A stretch of 64,000 bases of DNA, taken from assembly GCF_050303215.1 (NCBI RefSeq), contig NZ_JBNLBH010000027.1, forward strand, positions 13,602-77,601. Direction: 5' to 3'. The position numbers and the translations under genes are program-made. This DNA comes from Haliangium sp050303215 (lineage in GTDB: Bacteria > Myxococcota_A > Polyangia > Haliangiales > Haliangiaceae). A model generated the notes under the pieces. That model was not told where the DNA came from, ran no database searches, and worked only from the letters and a program-made list of their open reading frames with translations. Of this stretch, positions 33,106 to 52,729 are shown in pieces (the stretch's first letter is position 1; each line of letters opens with the position of its first letter).

Positions 33106-34420
33106 TCCGGCCGCGCCCGAACTGAGGATCGCGGAAGCGATGGGTCAGACGATCGGCGCCCTTCTCGACGCACTTGCTCAGCTTGCGCGCGGACACCCCG
33201 CCGTGGCCGCCGCAGTGCCCGCCGTGGCCGTGGTGGTGGCCGTGGTGATGGGCCTCGGCCGCGGCGACCGCGGCGGTGGCGGCGGTGAGCGGGGAGGCGA
33301 AGCTGGTGCCCGCGGCCAGCACGTAGACTCCGTCCTCGCCGCACACGAAGCTGCTGCACGCCGACAGGATCAGGTCCTCGACCACCCCGCCCTCGATGAA
33401 GTCGCCGCCCGGGGCCACGACATCGACGCCGCGCAGGCCGAAGTTGGAGTAGGTGGTGAGGGTGTCGAAGTCCTGCTGGTTGATGGGCGCGGTGGCGCCG
33501 ACGCTGAGCACGTTGCGCAGCATCGAGGGCACGTGGATGAGGTCGGTGTTTTCGTCCAGGTTGACGCCGTCGTTGCCCGACGCGGCCACCACCAGGGTGC
33601 CGCTGCGGTGGGCGTAGTCCACGGCCTCCTGCAGGGCGTCGATGAGCTCGTCGACGTCGGCGCTGTCACGCGGGATCAGGGCCCCGAGGCTGAGGTTCAT
33701 GACGTCGGCGTCGACGTTGGCGGCGTGCACGATGCCCGAGATGACGTCACCGAAGCTGCCCGAGCCGCTCGCGCCCAGGACCTTGATGGCGCACAGGTTG
33801 GTCTGCGGGGCCACCGAGCCCATGCCGATGCCGTTGGAGGCGATCAGGGCCGAGACGAAGGTGCCGTGGAAGTTCAGGTCCTCGATGAAGGGCTCGTCGG
33901 GGACGAAGGAGACGCTCTTGGACAGATCGACCCGGCCGACCAGATCCTGGTGGGTGGGGTCGACGCCGGTGTCGAGCACGCAGACCAGGGTGCCTGACCC
34001 CTGCGCGGTCACGTCCCAGGCGTCGTCGGCCTCGATCTGGCGCAGGTACCACTGGTAATGATCGAAGAAGGCCGCGTCCCCCTGGCCGGCGGTGGCGCGG
34101 AGCTCGGTGTCGGAGAAGGCGCCCACGACCTCGACGCCGGGCAGCCACTGGACGTCCAGATCGAGGGTGACCCCGACCACTTCGGGCCGGGCCATGAGCT
34201 GTTCGGCGTCGCTGTCGGTGAGGCCCCAGACCACGGCGTAGCCGATCTCGGGCAGGGCGCGGTAGCCGCCGCCCAGGTCGTTGACCTCGGCCGCGAGCTC
34301 GGCGGGCATCTGGTTACCGTCGTACTTGACCAAGAACTCGGACGCAGCAGCCTGCTGCGCGAGCCCCAAGGTCAAGGTGATCAGGGCTCCAATCGAATAG
34401 CGGCGAATCATTCGGTTCAT
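33068..34420 (-). CDS. Secreted subtilisin-like (S8) serine protease with His-rich tail
   Basis: The protein has 450 residues. ATG 34420 was chosen for its strong upstream AAGGAGAAGGA and the signal peptide IGALITLTLGLAQQAAA. An inhibitor-I9-like propeptide (about 28-110) precedes the catalytic domain. The triad is visible as Asp in VCVLDTGVD, His in NFHGTFVSALI and Ser in GTSFASPLTAA; oxyanion Asn is in AASGNDG. Directly after the Ser block lies an unusual His/Gly-rich stretch (AEAHHHGHHHGHGGHCGGH) that looks able to bind metal. The C-terminus ends with FGRGRINVLGAV. It presumably self-processes and digests extracellular protein, as expected for a predatory lifestyle. Confidence 0.92.
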   Translation of the reverse strand: MNRMIRRYSIGALITLTLGLAQQAAASEFLVKYDGNQMPAELAAEVNDLGGGYRALPEIGYAVVWGLTDSDAEQLMARPEVVGVTLDLDVQWLPGVEVVGAFSDTELRATAGQGDAAFFDHYQWYLRQIEADDAWDVTAQGSGTLVCVLDTGVDPTHQDLVGRVDLSKSVSFVPDEPFIEDLNFHGTFVSALIASNGIGMGSVAPQTNLCAIKVLGASGSGSFGDVISGIVHAANVDADVMNLSLGALIPRDSADVDELIDALQEAVDYAHRSGTLVVAASGNDGVNLDENTDLIHVPSMLRNVLSVGATAPINQQDFDTLTTYSNFGLRGVDVVAPGGDFIEGGVVEDLILSACSSFVCGEDGVYVLAAGTSFASPLTAATAAVAAAEAHHHGHHHGHGGHCGGHGGVSARKLSKCVEKGADRLTHRFRDPQFGRGRINVLGAVSECSH

Positions 34421-35020
34421 GTGTTCCTTCTCCTTGTTCCTGCTGGTGCTCGACACCCGCCTGCGCCCGCACCAGACCCGTCGCACCGCCCGCGACCGCG
34501 CGCCGCCGCCGCGTACGCGCTCCTCCAAGCCACGCACGAGGGACGAGCTCACCACGGCCGCAACGAGCCCTTACGGCCCTCAGCAGCGCGCGTCCCGGAC
34601 TGTATCGGGTCGCGGTGACGCTGCCTCGGGGCCGCCTGCCCTTGCGTCGATGTCTCTGGCGAACACAGATGTAGGAGTCTCGTCAACGGTATCAATGTGG
34701 GAGGTGCTGTACAAGAAAATAAGAAAATTCCTGTCATCCCGAGTGATAATTTTCACAGCAGTGGATACCGAATATTCGCCTCCCAGAAACCCATGTATGC
34801 ATGATTACGCACGCTACATCGACGCGCCCGCGCCGGCCCCGCGGCGACCCCGCGGCGACCCCGCGACGACAGCGTCGCCCCGACCGGAGCCGGCCCCAGA
34901 CCGGCGGCGGCCTCGGTAGCGAGCGCCCGCCCGGACGGGTTTGACAGCGACGATGGTTCGCGTTTCCCGGCGACAACAGGTGAAACCCAACGCCCACCTG
35001 AGCTAGCGTTCGATCGCACC
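34421..35020. other. Intergenic region with AT-rich island and 11-base triplicate
   Basis: This 600-base gap lies between the divergent protease and glycosidase genes. No credible coding frame was found. A segment near 34690-34800 is notably AT-rich (for example AAGAAAATAAGAAAATTCC). Three tandem copies of CCCCGCGGCGA (the third CCCCGCGACGA) occur at 34837-34869. A TTGACA occurs at 34941 but no matching -10 is evident. Confidence 0.5.
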
Positions 35021-37693
<2,673 letters not shown>

Positions 37694-37735
37694 GCCAGCG
37701 GCCGCAGCGCGCGCACAGGGTCCGCTCGGGCCGAC

Positions 37736-38710
37736 TCAGCGCCGGATCGCGATCAGCGACACGGTGTCGTGGGTGCCGTCGGCCCAGCGCGGCTTGTAGT
37801 CCATGTCGGTGCCGAGGTCGTAGCGGTCCACGCCCTCGTCGCACAGGGCCACGAGCTCGTGGTACTGGCACAGGTTGCCCAGCGACATGCGGTAGTAGTC
37901 GCGGTCGTAGCTGAACTGCAGGCCCCGGTAGCAGCCCATGAACACCGCGCCCATGATGTAGCCGACGTCGCGGCCGTCGTGGCGCGCGAACGAGACCCGA
38001 AGCTGCCCGTGCTCGCTCAAGCGCGGCAGCATGTCGCGGTAAAAGCCGTTCATGCCTCCCTCGGTGATGCCGACCCCGCTGGTGCCCTTCCAGCTCCGGG
38101 CCTCGACCGCCAGGATGCGCTCGTACAGGGCCCCGGCGCCGACTCGGGCGTCGGCGCGTTCGAAGCTGACCCCGGCCTCGACGGCCGCGCGCAGCGACCG
38201 CCGCAGAGAGCGGCGAAAGTTGGCCGAGCGCCGGCCCCAGTAGGCGTCGAAGCCGTCGCCGAGCTCGGCCACGTGACGCACCGTCGACGGCCCCAGCCGG
38301 AGCCGGTAGCGCAGCGACAGGTGCCGCACCAGGGCCGCGCACAGGGGCGACTCGGACACCACCCCGCTGATGAGCGCGACCTCCCAGTCGCCGGCGTGGG
38401 CCCGCCACAGCTCGGCCACGGCCGCGGCCAGGGACTCGGGATCGGGACCGACCACGGGGCAGGCCAGGCCCCACATCGACTCCAGCGGCTCGACGTAGTG
38501 CCAGCCCTCGGGGTGGCGGCCGCGCATCATGGTGACGTAGCCGGCCTCGCTGCGGAACAGCCACGGCGCGCGCGGCGGCATGAGGTACGCCTGCGCCGGC
38601 AGGATCCAGGCCGACGATGAGCAGAAGTGATCGATGTCGGCGGTCGCCGCGACCGTGCGATCGAAGTGACCGGACATACGGTCGAGGTCATCGAGCGTAA
38701 TCGGCACCAT
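37736..38710 (-). CDS. BioF2-like (CelD/PF13480) acetyltransferase
   Basis: The protein has 324 residues. The C-terminal half carries a GNAT-type fold of the BioF2-like group: NFRRSLRRSLRAAVEAGVSFE, then AVEARSWKGTSGVGI, FYRDMLPRLSEHGQLRVSFA, VGYIMGAVFMGCYRGLQFSYD and a final GVDRYDLGTDMDYKPRWADG. Such enzymes transfer acyl or aminoacyl groups, as in polysaccharide decoration or FemAB-like reactions. The acceptor here cannot be read. The start is ATG 38710, 9 bases after the stop of the upstream VOC gene, so the two are co-transcribed. Confidence 0.83.
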   Translation of the reverse strand: MVPITLDDLDRMSGHFDRTVAATADIDHFCSSSAWILPAQAYLMPPRAPWLFRSEAGYVTMMRGRHPEGWHYVEPLESMWGLACPVVGPDPESLAAAVAELWRAHAGDWEVALISGVVSESPLCAALVRHLSLRYRLRLGPSTVRHVAELGDGFDAYWGRRSANFRRSLRRSLRAAVEAGVSFERADARVGAGALYERILAVEARSWKGTSGVGITEGGMNGFYRDMLPRLSEHGQLRVSFARHDGRDVGYIMGAVFMGCYRGLQFSYDRDYYRMSLGNLCQYHELVALCDEGVDRYDLGTDMDYKPRWADGTHDTVSLIAIRR

Positions 38711-38719
38711 CGCTCATGG

Positions 38720-39151
<432 letters not shown>

Positions 39152-39330
39152 GTCGAGTCAATATAGCTCGCCCCAAGCCCCCGCGCCGGCCTCGACGGTC
39201 GCGATCGCCGCCCGGCCCGGGCCCGGCTCGGAGCCGGCCCGAGTCCGGCTCGAGAGCGAGCCTCAACGGGCATCCGCACGACCGAACGGTCACCGATTGA
39301 CCCCCGCCCGCAGCCGGCTAGGATACCCGG

Positions 39331-40890
39331 GTGACTGCCATGCGCCTGCTCCTGCTCTCGTCCCTGTGCTCATTTGCGTGCGCCCCGCCGCCGGCCCCGC
39401 CCGAGGCCCCGGCCGCGCCGGCTCCGACCGTCGCTCCGACCCCGACCGAGACCGAACTCCAGGGCGATCACGACCACGATCACGACCAGGCCAGCGCCGC
39501 GGTGGCCCCGGCTGCGCCCGCGGACACGCCCATCGCCGACGCCTACCGCGAGGTCGCCGCCCGCATCCAGGCCGCCGCCCTGGCCGACCGCCGCGCCTAC
39601 GACAAGCTGGCCTACCTGACCGATCGTATCGGCCACCGCCTCAGCGGCTCGCCCGCGCTCGAGCAAGCCGTCGCCTGGGCCACCGCGCAGATGTCCGCCG
39701 AGGGCCACGACAACGTGCGCACCCAGAAGGTGATGGTGCCGCACTGGGTCCGCGGCAAGGAGTCAGCAGCGCTGCTGTCGCCGGTGGCGCGGCCGCTGTC
39801 GATCCTGGGCCTGGGCAACAGCGTGGGCACCGGGCCGCGCGGGGTCCGGGGCGAGGTCATGGTGGTGTCGAGCTTCGAAGCGCTGGAGGCCGAGGGGGCC
39901 CAAGTGGCGGGCAAGATCGTGCTCTACGACGCCCCCATGGAGCCCTACTCGTCCGAGCGTGGCACCGGCTACGGCCTGGTCGCGCCGTATCGCGTGACCG
40001 GGCCTTCGCGCGCGGCCCAACTCGGCGCCAAGGCGGTGCTGGTGCGCTCGCTCACGGCCCACAGCCTGAGCACGCCCCACACCGGCACCCTGAGCTACCA
40101 GGACGGCGCCCCCAAGATCCCGGCGGCGGCGCTGACGGTCGAGGACACCGAGCTGCTGGTGCGCCTGGCCGCGGCCGGCGAGCGGGTCGAGGTCGAGCTG
40201 AAGATGGGCGCGCGGATGTTGCCGGACGCCGAGTCGGCCAACGTGATCGCCGAGCTGGTGGGGCGGGAGCGCCCGGAGGAGATCGTGCTCATCGGGGCCC
40301 ACCTCGACTCCTGGGACGTGGGCCAGGGCGCCCACGACGACGGCGCCGGCTGCGTCATGATGATGCACGCGCTCGCCGTGCTGCGCGAGCTCGGCCTGCG
40401 CCCGCGCCGGACCATCCGGGTGGTCCTGTTCACCAACGAGGAGAACGGCCTCCGCGGCGCCCTCGCCTACGCCAGCGAGCACGGCGATCAGATCCCGCAC
40501 CACGTCATGGCCTTGGAGGCCGACAGCGGGGGGTTCCGGCCCACCGGGTACCGGGTCCAGGGCAACGAGCACGCGCTGAGCCAGATGCTCGACATCGTCA
40601 CCCTGCTCGAGCCGGTCGGCGCCAACCGCGCGGTGGCCAGCTTCGCCGGCGCCGACGTCATGCCCCTGGCCAACGCTGGAGTGCCGGCGCTGGGCCTCGA
40701 CGTCGATGTTTCGCGCTACTTCGACTACCACCACACCTGGGCCGACACCCTCGACAAGGTCGATCCCGTCCACCTGGCCCAAGACGTGGCCGCGGTGGCA
40801 ACGGTGGCCTACGTCATCGCCGACATGCCGGACCGCTTCGGGGTGGCCGCGCCCGGCTCCGGCCAAGCCGAGGCCCCGGGTGCCCCCTGA
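39331..40890 (+). CDS. M28-family zinc peptidase, probable lipoprotein
   Basis: The protein has 519 residues. GTG 39331 is preferred because AGGA is 7 bases upstream; ATG 39340 is the alternative. The signal (LLLLSSLCSFAC) ends in Cys, followed by a Pro/Ala/His-Asp linker (GDHDHDHDQ). A PA-type insert lies at about 150-260. Metal-ligand blocks of M28/carboxypeptidase Q peptidases are visible: GAHLDSWDVGQGAHDDGAG (His and bridging Asp), TNEENGLRG (Glu pair), ALEADSGG (Asp) and YHHTWADTLD (His). It is a secreted aminopeptidase or dipeptidase acting at the cell surface. Its 3-prime end overlaps the YdcF-like start by 11 bases. Confidence 0.92.
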   Translation: MTAMRLLLLSSLCSFACAPPPAPPEAPAAPAPTVAPTPTETELQGDHDHDHDQASAAVAPAAPADTPIADAYREVAARIQAAALADRRAYDKLAYLTDRIGHRLSGSPALEQAVAWATAQMSAEGHDNVRTQKVMVPHWVRGKESAALLSPVARPLSILGLGNSVGTGPRGVRGEVMVVSSFEALEAEGAQVAGKIVLYDAPMEPYSSERGTGYGLVAPYRVTGPSRAAQLGAKAVLVRSLTAHSLSTPHTGTLSYQDGAPKIPAAALTVEDTELLVRLAAAGERVEVELKMGARMLPDAESANVIAELVGRERPEEIVLIGAHLDSWDVGQGAHDDGAGCVMMMHALAVLRELGLRPRRTIRVVLFTNEENGLRGALAYASEHGDQIPHHVMALEADSGGFRPTGYRVQGNEHALSQMLDIVTLLEPVGANRAVASFAGADVMPLANAGVPALGLDVDVSRYFDYHHTWADTLDKVDPVHLAQDVAAVATVAYVIADMPDRFGVAAPGSGQAEAPGAP

Positions 40891-41482
40891 GCCCCCGACC
40901 CAGGCCGCCACACGTCGGGCCCACGCCTTCCTGGCCCGGGCCCTGAACGCGCCCCTGGCCCACCGCGACCGATTCCGGCCCGCCGACGCCATCGTGGTCC
41001 TGGGCGCGCCGCTCACCCGGCGCGGGCGCATCAGCGACATCCTGGAGGAGCGGGTGCGGGCCGGCGTGAGCCTGTACCACCGCGGCGGCGCCCCGGTCCT
41101 GTGCGTGACCGGCGGCGGCCCACCCGGGCGAGTCGAGGCCGACGTCATGGCCGAGTACGCCCTGGCCCTGGGCGTGCCCCGATCGGCGCTCCGGGTCGAG
41201 CGCCGGTCGCGCTCCACCGAGGAGAATGCCCGCTTCAGCGCCGCCCTGCTCGCCCCCGACCAGTGCCACACGGTGTGGCTGGTGTCGCAGCCGTTCCACC
41301 TCCGCCGGGCCCGGGCCCTGTTTCGCCGGCACGGGGTCGAGCCCCTGTGCTGGCACGCCGACGACAGCTTGCAGCACCGCCAGCCGCGCCGGGCCCTGCG
41401 CTGGCTCCTGCGCGAGTACGCGGCCCTGGGCTACCTGGGCGTGCGCATCGCCGCCGGCGCCGTCGACCGCGCCCGGACGTGA
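40880..41482 (+). CDS. YdcF-like (DUF218) protein
   Basis: The protein has 200 residues if GTG 40880 is used; it overlaps the upstream peptidase gene by 11 bases. The DUF218/YdcF pattern is visible: ADAIVVLGAPLTRRGRISD, RVRAGVSLYHRGGAPVLCVTGG, EADVMAEYALALGVP, ERRSRSTEENARFSA and VWLVSQPFHLRRARALFRRHG. The domain binds nucleotide-like ligands and occurs in proteins linked to envelope biogenesis (for example ElyC, SanA). No membrane segment is evident at the N-terminus, so this is a soluble version. The precise role is unknown. Confidence 0.87.
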   Translation: MPPEPPTQAATRRAHAFLARALNAPLAHRDRFRPADAIVVLGAPLTRRGRISDILEERVRAGVSLYHRGGAPVLCVTGGGPPGRVEADVMAEYALALGVPRSALRVERRSRSTEENARFSAALLAPDQCHTVWLVSQPFHLRRARALFRRHGVEPLCWHADDSLQHRQPRRALRWLLREYAALGYLGVRIAAGAVDRART

Positions 41483-41537
41483 CCGGATTCGCTCGCCGGG
41501 GCTGGGCAACGCCGACCCACCGCGCTATACCGGCGCC

Positions 41538-41897
41538 GTGCCTATCACGGTGTATCAGTATCCCAAGTGCGGCACCTGCCGCAAAGCCCTGGCCTGGCTC
41601 GACGCCCGCGGGATCGACTATGATCGCGTGGACATCGTGGCCGCGCCGCCGTCGCGGGCCGTGCTCGCGCGCGCCCTGGCCCTGTCCGGGGTGCCGGTGC
41701 GCAAGCTGTTCAACACCTCGGGCCAGTCGTACCGGCAGGGCGGTTTCAAGGAGCGGGTCGCGACCATGAGCGAGGCCGAGGCTCTCACCGCCCTGGCCGG
41801 CGACGGCAAGCTGATCAAGCGCCCGCTGGTGATCGGCGAAGAGCTGGCCCTGGTCGGCTTCCGCGAGCCCGAGTGGGCCCAGGCCCTGGCAAGCTGA
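41538..41897 (+). CDS. ArsC/Spx-family thioredoxin-fold protein
   Basis: The protein has 119 residues with a GTG start at 41538. The N-terminus ITVYQYPKCGTCRKALAWL holds a CxxC (Cys-Gly-Thr-Cys) in the ArsC/Spx position, and KRPLVIGEELALVGFRE closes the fold. The length and pattern fit the arsenate-reductase-like family (Spx, MgsR, YffB), where members are reductases or redox regulators. No arsenic-resistance genes are nearby, so an arsenate substrate is not supported. It sits in a rightward run after the YdcF-like gene. Confidence 0.88.
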   Translation: MPITVYQYPKCGTCRKALAWLDARGIDYDRVDIVAAPPSRAVLARALALSGVPVRKLFNTSGQSYRQGGFKERVATMSEAEALTALAGDGKLIKRPLVIGEELALVGFREPEWAQALAS

Positions 41898-41954
41898 GAT
41901 CGCGGGCCGATTTCGCCGACGCGCAGCTTGCCCGAGCCCGTCGCCGGGGCCATC

Positions 41955-43250
41955 ATGCCCCCACCCATGCCGAGGTGTCTCGCCACGATAGCGCTCCTGG
42001 GTGCTGGCCTGTGCGCGGCGTCGTTCTGCCCTGACGCCGCCGCGCAGCCCGCCCAGGCCCAGGACACGGCTGCGCTGCCCGCGCAGCCTGCGCAGTCCGC
42101 CCCGCAGCCCGGGCAGTCTCAGGACACGAGCGCCGCCGAGGTGCCCCCAGCCACCGCCGAGGCGCCCACCATCGAGCTCATCACCATGGGCGCCGGCGAC
42201 CTATTGTGGGAGAAATACGGCCACGCGGCCCTGTGCGTGCGCTACCGCGACCCGCGCCGCGACCGCTGTTACAACTACGGCACCACCGACTTCTCCGACC
42301 CGGTCACGCTGGTGTGGGAGTTTCTGCGCGGACAGTCCAAGTTCTGGGTCTCGGTGACCACGCCGGCGCGCATGGTCCACTTCTATCGCGACCGCCTCGA
42401 TCGCTCGTTGTGGGTTCAGCGGCTGCCGCTCGCGCCCGAGGTGGCCCGCGAGACCGCGGCCTTCCTGGCCAACAACGCCCTCGACGAGAACAAGTACTAC
42501 AAGTATCACCACTACGACGACAACTGCTCGACCCGGGTCCGCGACATCATCGACCGGGCCGTGGGCGGCGCCCTGAGCGCGGCCACCGAGCCCTACCCGT
42601 ACACGCTGCGCGAGATCACCCGCCGCGGCATGGCCGAGTACACCTTCCTGGTCCTGCTCAGCGACTTCCCCCTCGGCCGCCGCGCCGATCGCTACCCCAG
42701 CACGTACGAGGCCATGCACCTGCCCTTCGTGCTCCGGGCCGAGGTCGAACACCGCCTGGGCATCCCGCCCAAGCAGATGTACCAGCGCACCGGCCGGTCC
42801 TTCAACGTCACCGACCCGCCCAGCCGCTGGTGGCTGTTCCTCTTCGCGCTGGCGTGCGCGCTCCCGGCCCTGCTCACGCGCCTGTCCCCGCGCCTGTCGA
42901 GCCGGGCCGAGCGGCTCGGGCTGGCGCTGTCGGTCCTGCCCGGGGGCGTGATGGGGGCCACGATGTGGTTCATGGCCATCATCAGCACCCTGCCCGAAAT
43001 CCGCTACAACGAGGTCTTGCTGGTGCTGCTGCCCTTCGACCTGGCGCTGCCGTTCCTATCGCCGCGGCGCCGGGTGGGTTACGCCCGCGGCCGGGTGGTG
43101 ATGCTGGTCGTGCTGCTGCTCCTGTCGGCGGTGGGGGTGCTGCGGCAGCCCATCTGGGCGCTGGGCATGCTGGCGCTGCTGCCCTGCCTCATCGCGGCGC
43201 TGCCCGGGGCCACGCCCGCGCCCTCGGCTGACGACGACCGCAAACGATGA
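41955..43250 (+). CDS. DUF4105 membrane protein
   Basis: The protein has 431 residues from ATG 41955; ATG 41967 is an alternative. The signal (LATIALLGAGLCAASF) precedes a Gln/Pro/Ala-rich linker (about 30-75). Then comes the DUF4105 domain with MGAGDLLWEKYGHAALCVRY, YNYGTTDF, and the strongly conserved YYKYHHYDDNCSTRVRDIID with possible catalytic His, Asp and Cys, reminiscent of papain/NlpC-like lipid- or peptide-cleaving folds. At least four membrane segments fill the C-terminal third. The reaction is not established. Role inferred: an envelope-located hydrolase or acyltransferase. Confidence 0.87.
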   Translation: MPPPMPRCLATIALLGAGLCAASFCPDAAAQPAQAQDTAALPAQPAQSAPQPGQSQDTSAAEVPPATAEAPTIELITMGAGDLLWEKYGHAALCVRYRDPRRDRCYNYGTTDFSDPVTLVWEFLRGQSKFWVSVTTPARMVHFYRDRLDRSLWVQRLPLAPEVARETAAFLANNALDENKYYKYHHYDDNCSTRVRDIIDRAVGGALSAATEPYPYTLREITRRGMAEYTFLVLLSDFPLGRRADRYPSTYEAMHLPFVLRAEVEHRLGIPPKQMYQRTGRSFNVTDPPSRWWLFLFALACALPALLTRLSPRLSSRAERLGLALSVLPGGVMGATMWFMAIISTLPEIRYNEVLLVLLPFDLALPFLSPRRRVGYARGRVVMLVVLLLLSAVGVLRQPIWALGMLALLPCLIAALPGATPAPSADDDRKR

Positions 43251-43283
43251 CTCCAGCGGGATCCCCGCGAGTGAGGAGGACCA

Positions 43284-44264
43284 ATGCACGCCTGGCGAGT
43301 TCATGAGTTCGGCCCCTTCGACGAGGTCCTCACCTGGGAGGCCTGTCCGGATCCCACCCCGCCCCGAGGTGGCGTGGTCATCGATGTGGCCGCCGCGGCC
43401 GTCAACTTCCCCGACATCCTGGCCATCGCCGGCAAGTATCAGATCAAGGCCCCGCTGCCCTTCGTGCCCGGCATCGAGGCCGTGGGTGTGGTCCACGAGG
43501 CCGACCCCGAGAGCCGCTACGCGCCCGGCCAGCGGGTCATCGCCAGCAACCTCTGGGGCGCCTTCGGCGAGCGCATGCCGGCCCCGGAGCAGGGCTGTTT
43601 CCCCGTCCCCGACCAGATGTCCGACGCGCACGCGGCAGCCCTGCTCATCGCCTACCAGACCGGCTACTTCGCGCTGGTGCACCGCGGCCGGCTGGTCGCC
43701 GGCGAGAGCCTGCTGGTGCACGGCGGCGCCGGCGGGGTGGGCACCGCCGCCATCCAGCTCGGCAAGGCCCTGGGCGCCGAGGTCATCGCCACCGCCGGCA
43801 CCCCGGCCAAGCTCGAGGTCTGCCGCGAGGCCGGCGCCGACCACGTCATCGACTACCGCCAGGACGACTTCGTCGCGGCGGTCAAGCGCATCACCGGCGG
43901 CCGCGGCGCCGACCTCGTCTACGACCCCGTGGGCGGCGACGTCTTCGACCTCAGCACCAAGTGCATCGCCCCGGGCGGGCGCCTGCTGGTCATCGGCTTC
44001 GCCAGCGGCCGCATCCCCGAGATCCGCGTCAACCGGGTGCTGCTCAAGAACATCTCGATCGTGGGCCTCAACTGGGGCAACTACCAGTTCATCGACCCGA
44101 CCCTGGTACGCGCCACCCACCACGCGCTGTGCGACCTGTACGAGCAGGGCAAGATCGCCCCGATGGTCTCCCGCACCTACCCGCTGTCCGAGCTGCCCGC
44201 GGCCCTCACCGCGGTGGCCACCCGCGCCAGCCACGGTAAGCTGGTCGTGTCCTCGGCCGCCTGA
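43284..44264 (+). CDS. NADPH:quinone oxidoreductase (zinc-independent MDR family)
   Basis: The protein has 326 residues and starts at ATG 43284 after GAGTGAGGAGG. It has the GroES-like N-domain (VIDVAAAAVNFPDILAIAGKYQ, PFVPGIEAVGVV) and a Rossmann domain (LLVHGGAGGVGTAAIQLGKALGAEV), plus LVYDPVGGDVFD, typical of quinone reductases and crotonyl-CoA-reductase-like MDR members. No structural or catalytic zinc Cys cluster is visible. It transfers hydride from NADPH to a quinone or enone. It lies between DUF4105 and recD with short gaps. Confidence 0.92.
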   Translation: MHAWRVHEFGPFDEVLTWEACPDPTPPRGGVVIDVAAAAVNFPDILAIAGKYQIKAPLPFVPGIEAVGVVHEADPESRYAPGQRVIASNLWGAFGERMPAPEQGCFPVPDQMSDAHAAALLIAYQTGYFALVHRGRLVAGESLLVHGGAGGVGTAAIQLGKALGAEVIATAGTPAKLEVCREAGADHVIDYRQDDFVAAVKRITGGRGADLVYDPVGGDVFDLSTKCIAPGGRLLVIGFASGRIPEIRVNRVLLKNISIVGLNWGNYQFIDPTLVRATHHALCDLYEQGKIAPMVSRTYPLSELPAALTAVATRASHGKLVVSSAA

Positions 44265-44329
44265 GCCGTCGCGCCCCCCCGCCGGACCGACCCCCGCCGG
44301 CGCACCCCGGGCGCCTGTCCACCAGCCCG

Positions 44330-46602
<2,273 letters not shown>

Positions 46603-46606
<4 letters not shown>

Positions 46607-46806
46607 CCGACGTCACCGAGCCCGGCTGCGAGCACGCCGAACGCCGCGACGGCGTGTGCGCCCGCTGCGGCCACTGCCTGCACGAGCTCATCCTCAACGG
46701 CGCCTGCTACTACTGCGGCAGCACCGAGCTCGACGGCGTCGCCCTGTCGCCCAAACCGACCCCGGCGCTGGTCCCGGTAGACCGCCTGCTCCGGCGCAAG
46801 CCCTGA
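46603..46806 (+). CDS. Tiny Cys-rich (zinc-ribbon-like) protein coupled to recD
   Basis: The protein has 67 residues, with ATG 46603 overlapping the recD stop. The Cys/His content is concentrated in residues 9-42: GCEH, VCARCGHCLHE, and CYYCGS. The two CxxC knuckles (CARC and CYYC), with flanking Cys and His, are enough to hold one or two zinc ions. No named family is recognised. The coupling suggests co-production with RecD, but whether it binds DNA or the helicase cannot be told. Confidence 0.7.
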
Positions 46807-46844
46807 GCATGCCCCGCCGGCCCCGGCTGCGCCGGCCGCTCAGC

Positions 46845-47669
<825 letters not shown>

Positions 47670-48120
47670 GCATGCCCCGCCCGAGCCTTGCTTGGCAACC
47701 CCGTGCGACATCGCGCCACGCCTCGACCCGCGCCGGCACCGGTGGTCCGACGACCGTCGCGCACAACCTGGCCCGCCGCCTGCAGGTGGCCGCTTGACAT
47801 CCGAGAAGCGAATCCCAACTGAGGGATGCCAATGGTGGACATGGTGACATATCGGCCCGTATGCGGCTCCTCCACGCCGACCGGGCCGGTGCCCCGCAAA
47901 GTGTCGGATCGTCGACATCTGACGGAGAACCAACACTCATCTGATGAAACTTCGACACCTGAACACAGCATCAGGCTTCCAAGTCTCCAGCGTCCCCCCC
48001 TCGACCCGCCACCACAGGGCGCCACGCGACGCGTCAACGCCGCCCTGCCTTCGACCTCTCCTCTGACCTTTCCTCCTTCGCCGGGGCTCGGCTCCGGCGA
48101 CGAACAATCCGGGTGATGGA
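47670..48120. other. Intergenic region upstream of PHP-glycosyltransferase gene
   Basis: This 451-base gap lies between divergent genes. No credible open frame or RNA gene was seen. A TTGACA is present at 47794-47799, but no good -10 follows at 16-18 bases. Two CATCTGA words occur near 47925 and 47940. The downstream ATG 48121 has a weak upstream site. Confidence 0.45.
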
Positions 48121-50649
<2,529 letters not shown>

Positions 50650-50728
50650 GCGCCCCGCCCAGCCGAGCCGTGCGCCCTTCCGGGCGCGACCGCCGCGCGA
50701 CCTCGTGCGCGACCGGCCCGCGCTCAGC

Positions 50729-52375
<1,647 letters not shown>

Positions 52376-52729
52376 TGAGGTCTCCTTGCCTGCGTCGCCG
52401 GTCTACCGGCGCGGGTTCGCGGCCGCAGCATACCCGATCCCCGCGCGCCGCCGGAACACGACCAAAGTTTCCTTCGCCGCACCCTCACTGAATGCTTCGT
52501 GTCCGGCGTTACTCAAGCATCAAACAAGATATCAAACAATGAGTGAGCGTACGTGGGCGGGTTGTCACCAGCGTGCCGTCGGGTACGACATACACATCGA
52601 AATAGCTTTGATTTTCGAGGGGTTGCCACAATTTCACGGTTGAACGCGAAGCCGATTCGTCTATGATGGAGACGCTGGCAGGACGATTGACACTACATGT
52701 GTATCGATAACAAGGAGAAGCGTACAGAG
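52376..52729. other. Intergenic region with divergent promoters
   Basis: This 354-base gap lies between divergent fumarase and VWA lipoprotein genes. It is less GC-rich than its neighbours, particularly 52500-52700. No RNA gene or open frame of note was seen. It contains the promoter candidate listed separately. Confidence 0.5.
52640..52667 (+). promoter_or_regulatory. Candidate sigma-70-type promoter for VWA lipoprotein
   Basis: TTGAAC (52640-52645) and TATGAT (52662-52667) are separated by 16 bases and match the consensus hexamers well. The predicted start near 52674 would leave a leader of about 56 bases before ATG 52730, which has AAGGAG upstream. Confidence 0.4.

Noticed and set aside
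41538..41897. Arsenate reductase for arsenic resistance
   Set aside because: The CxxC points to the wider ArsC/Spx family, and no arsR, arsB or acr3 genes are nearby.
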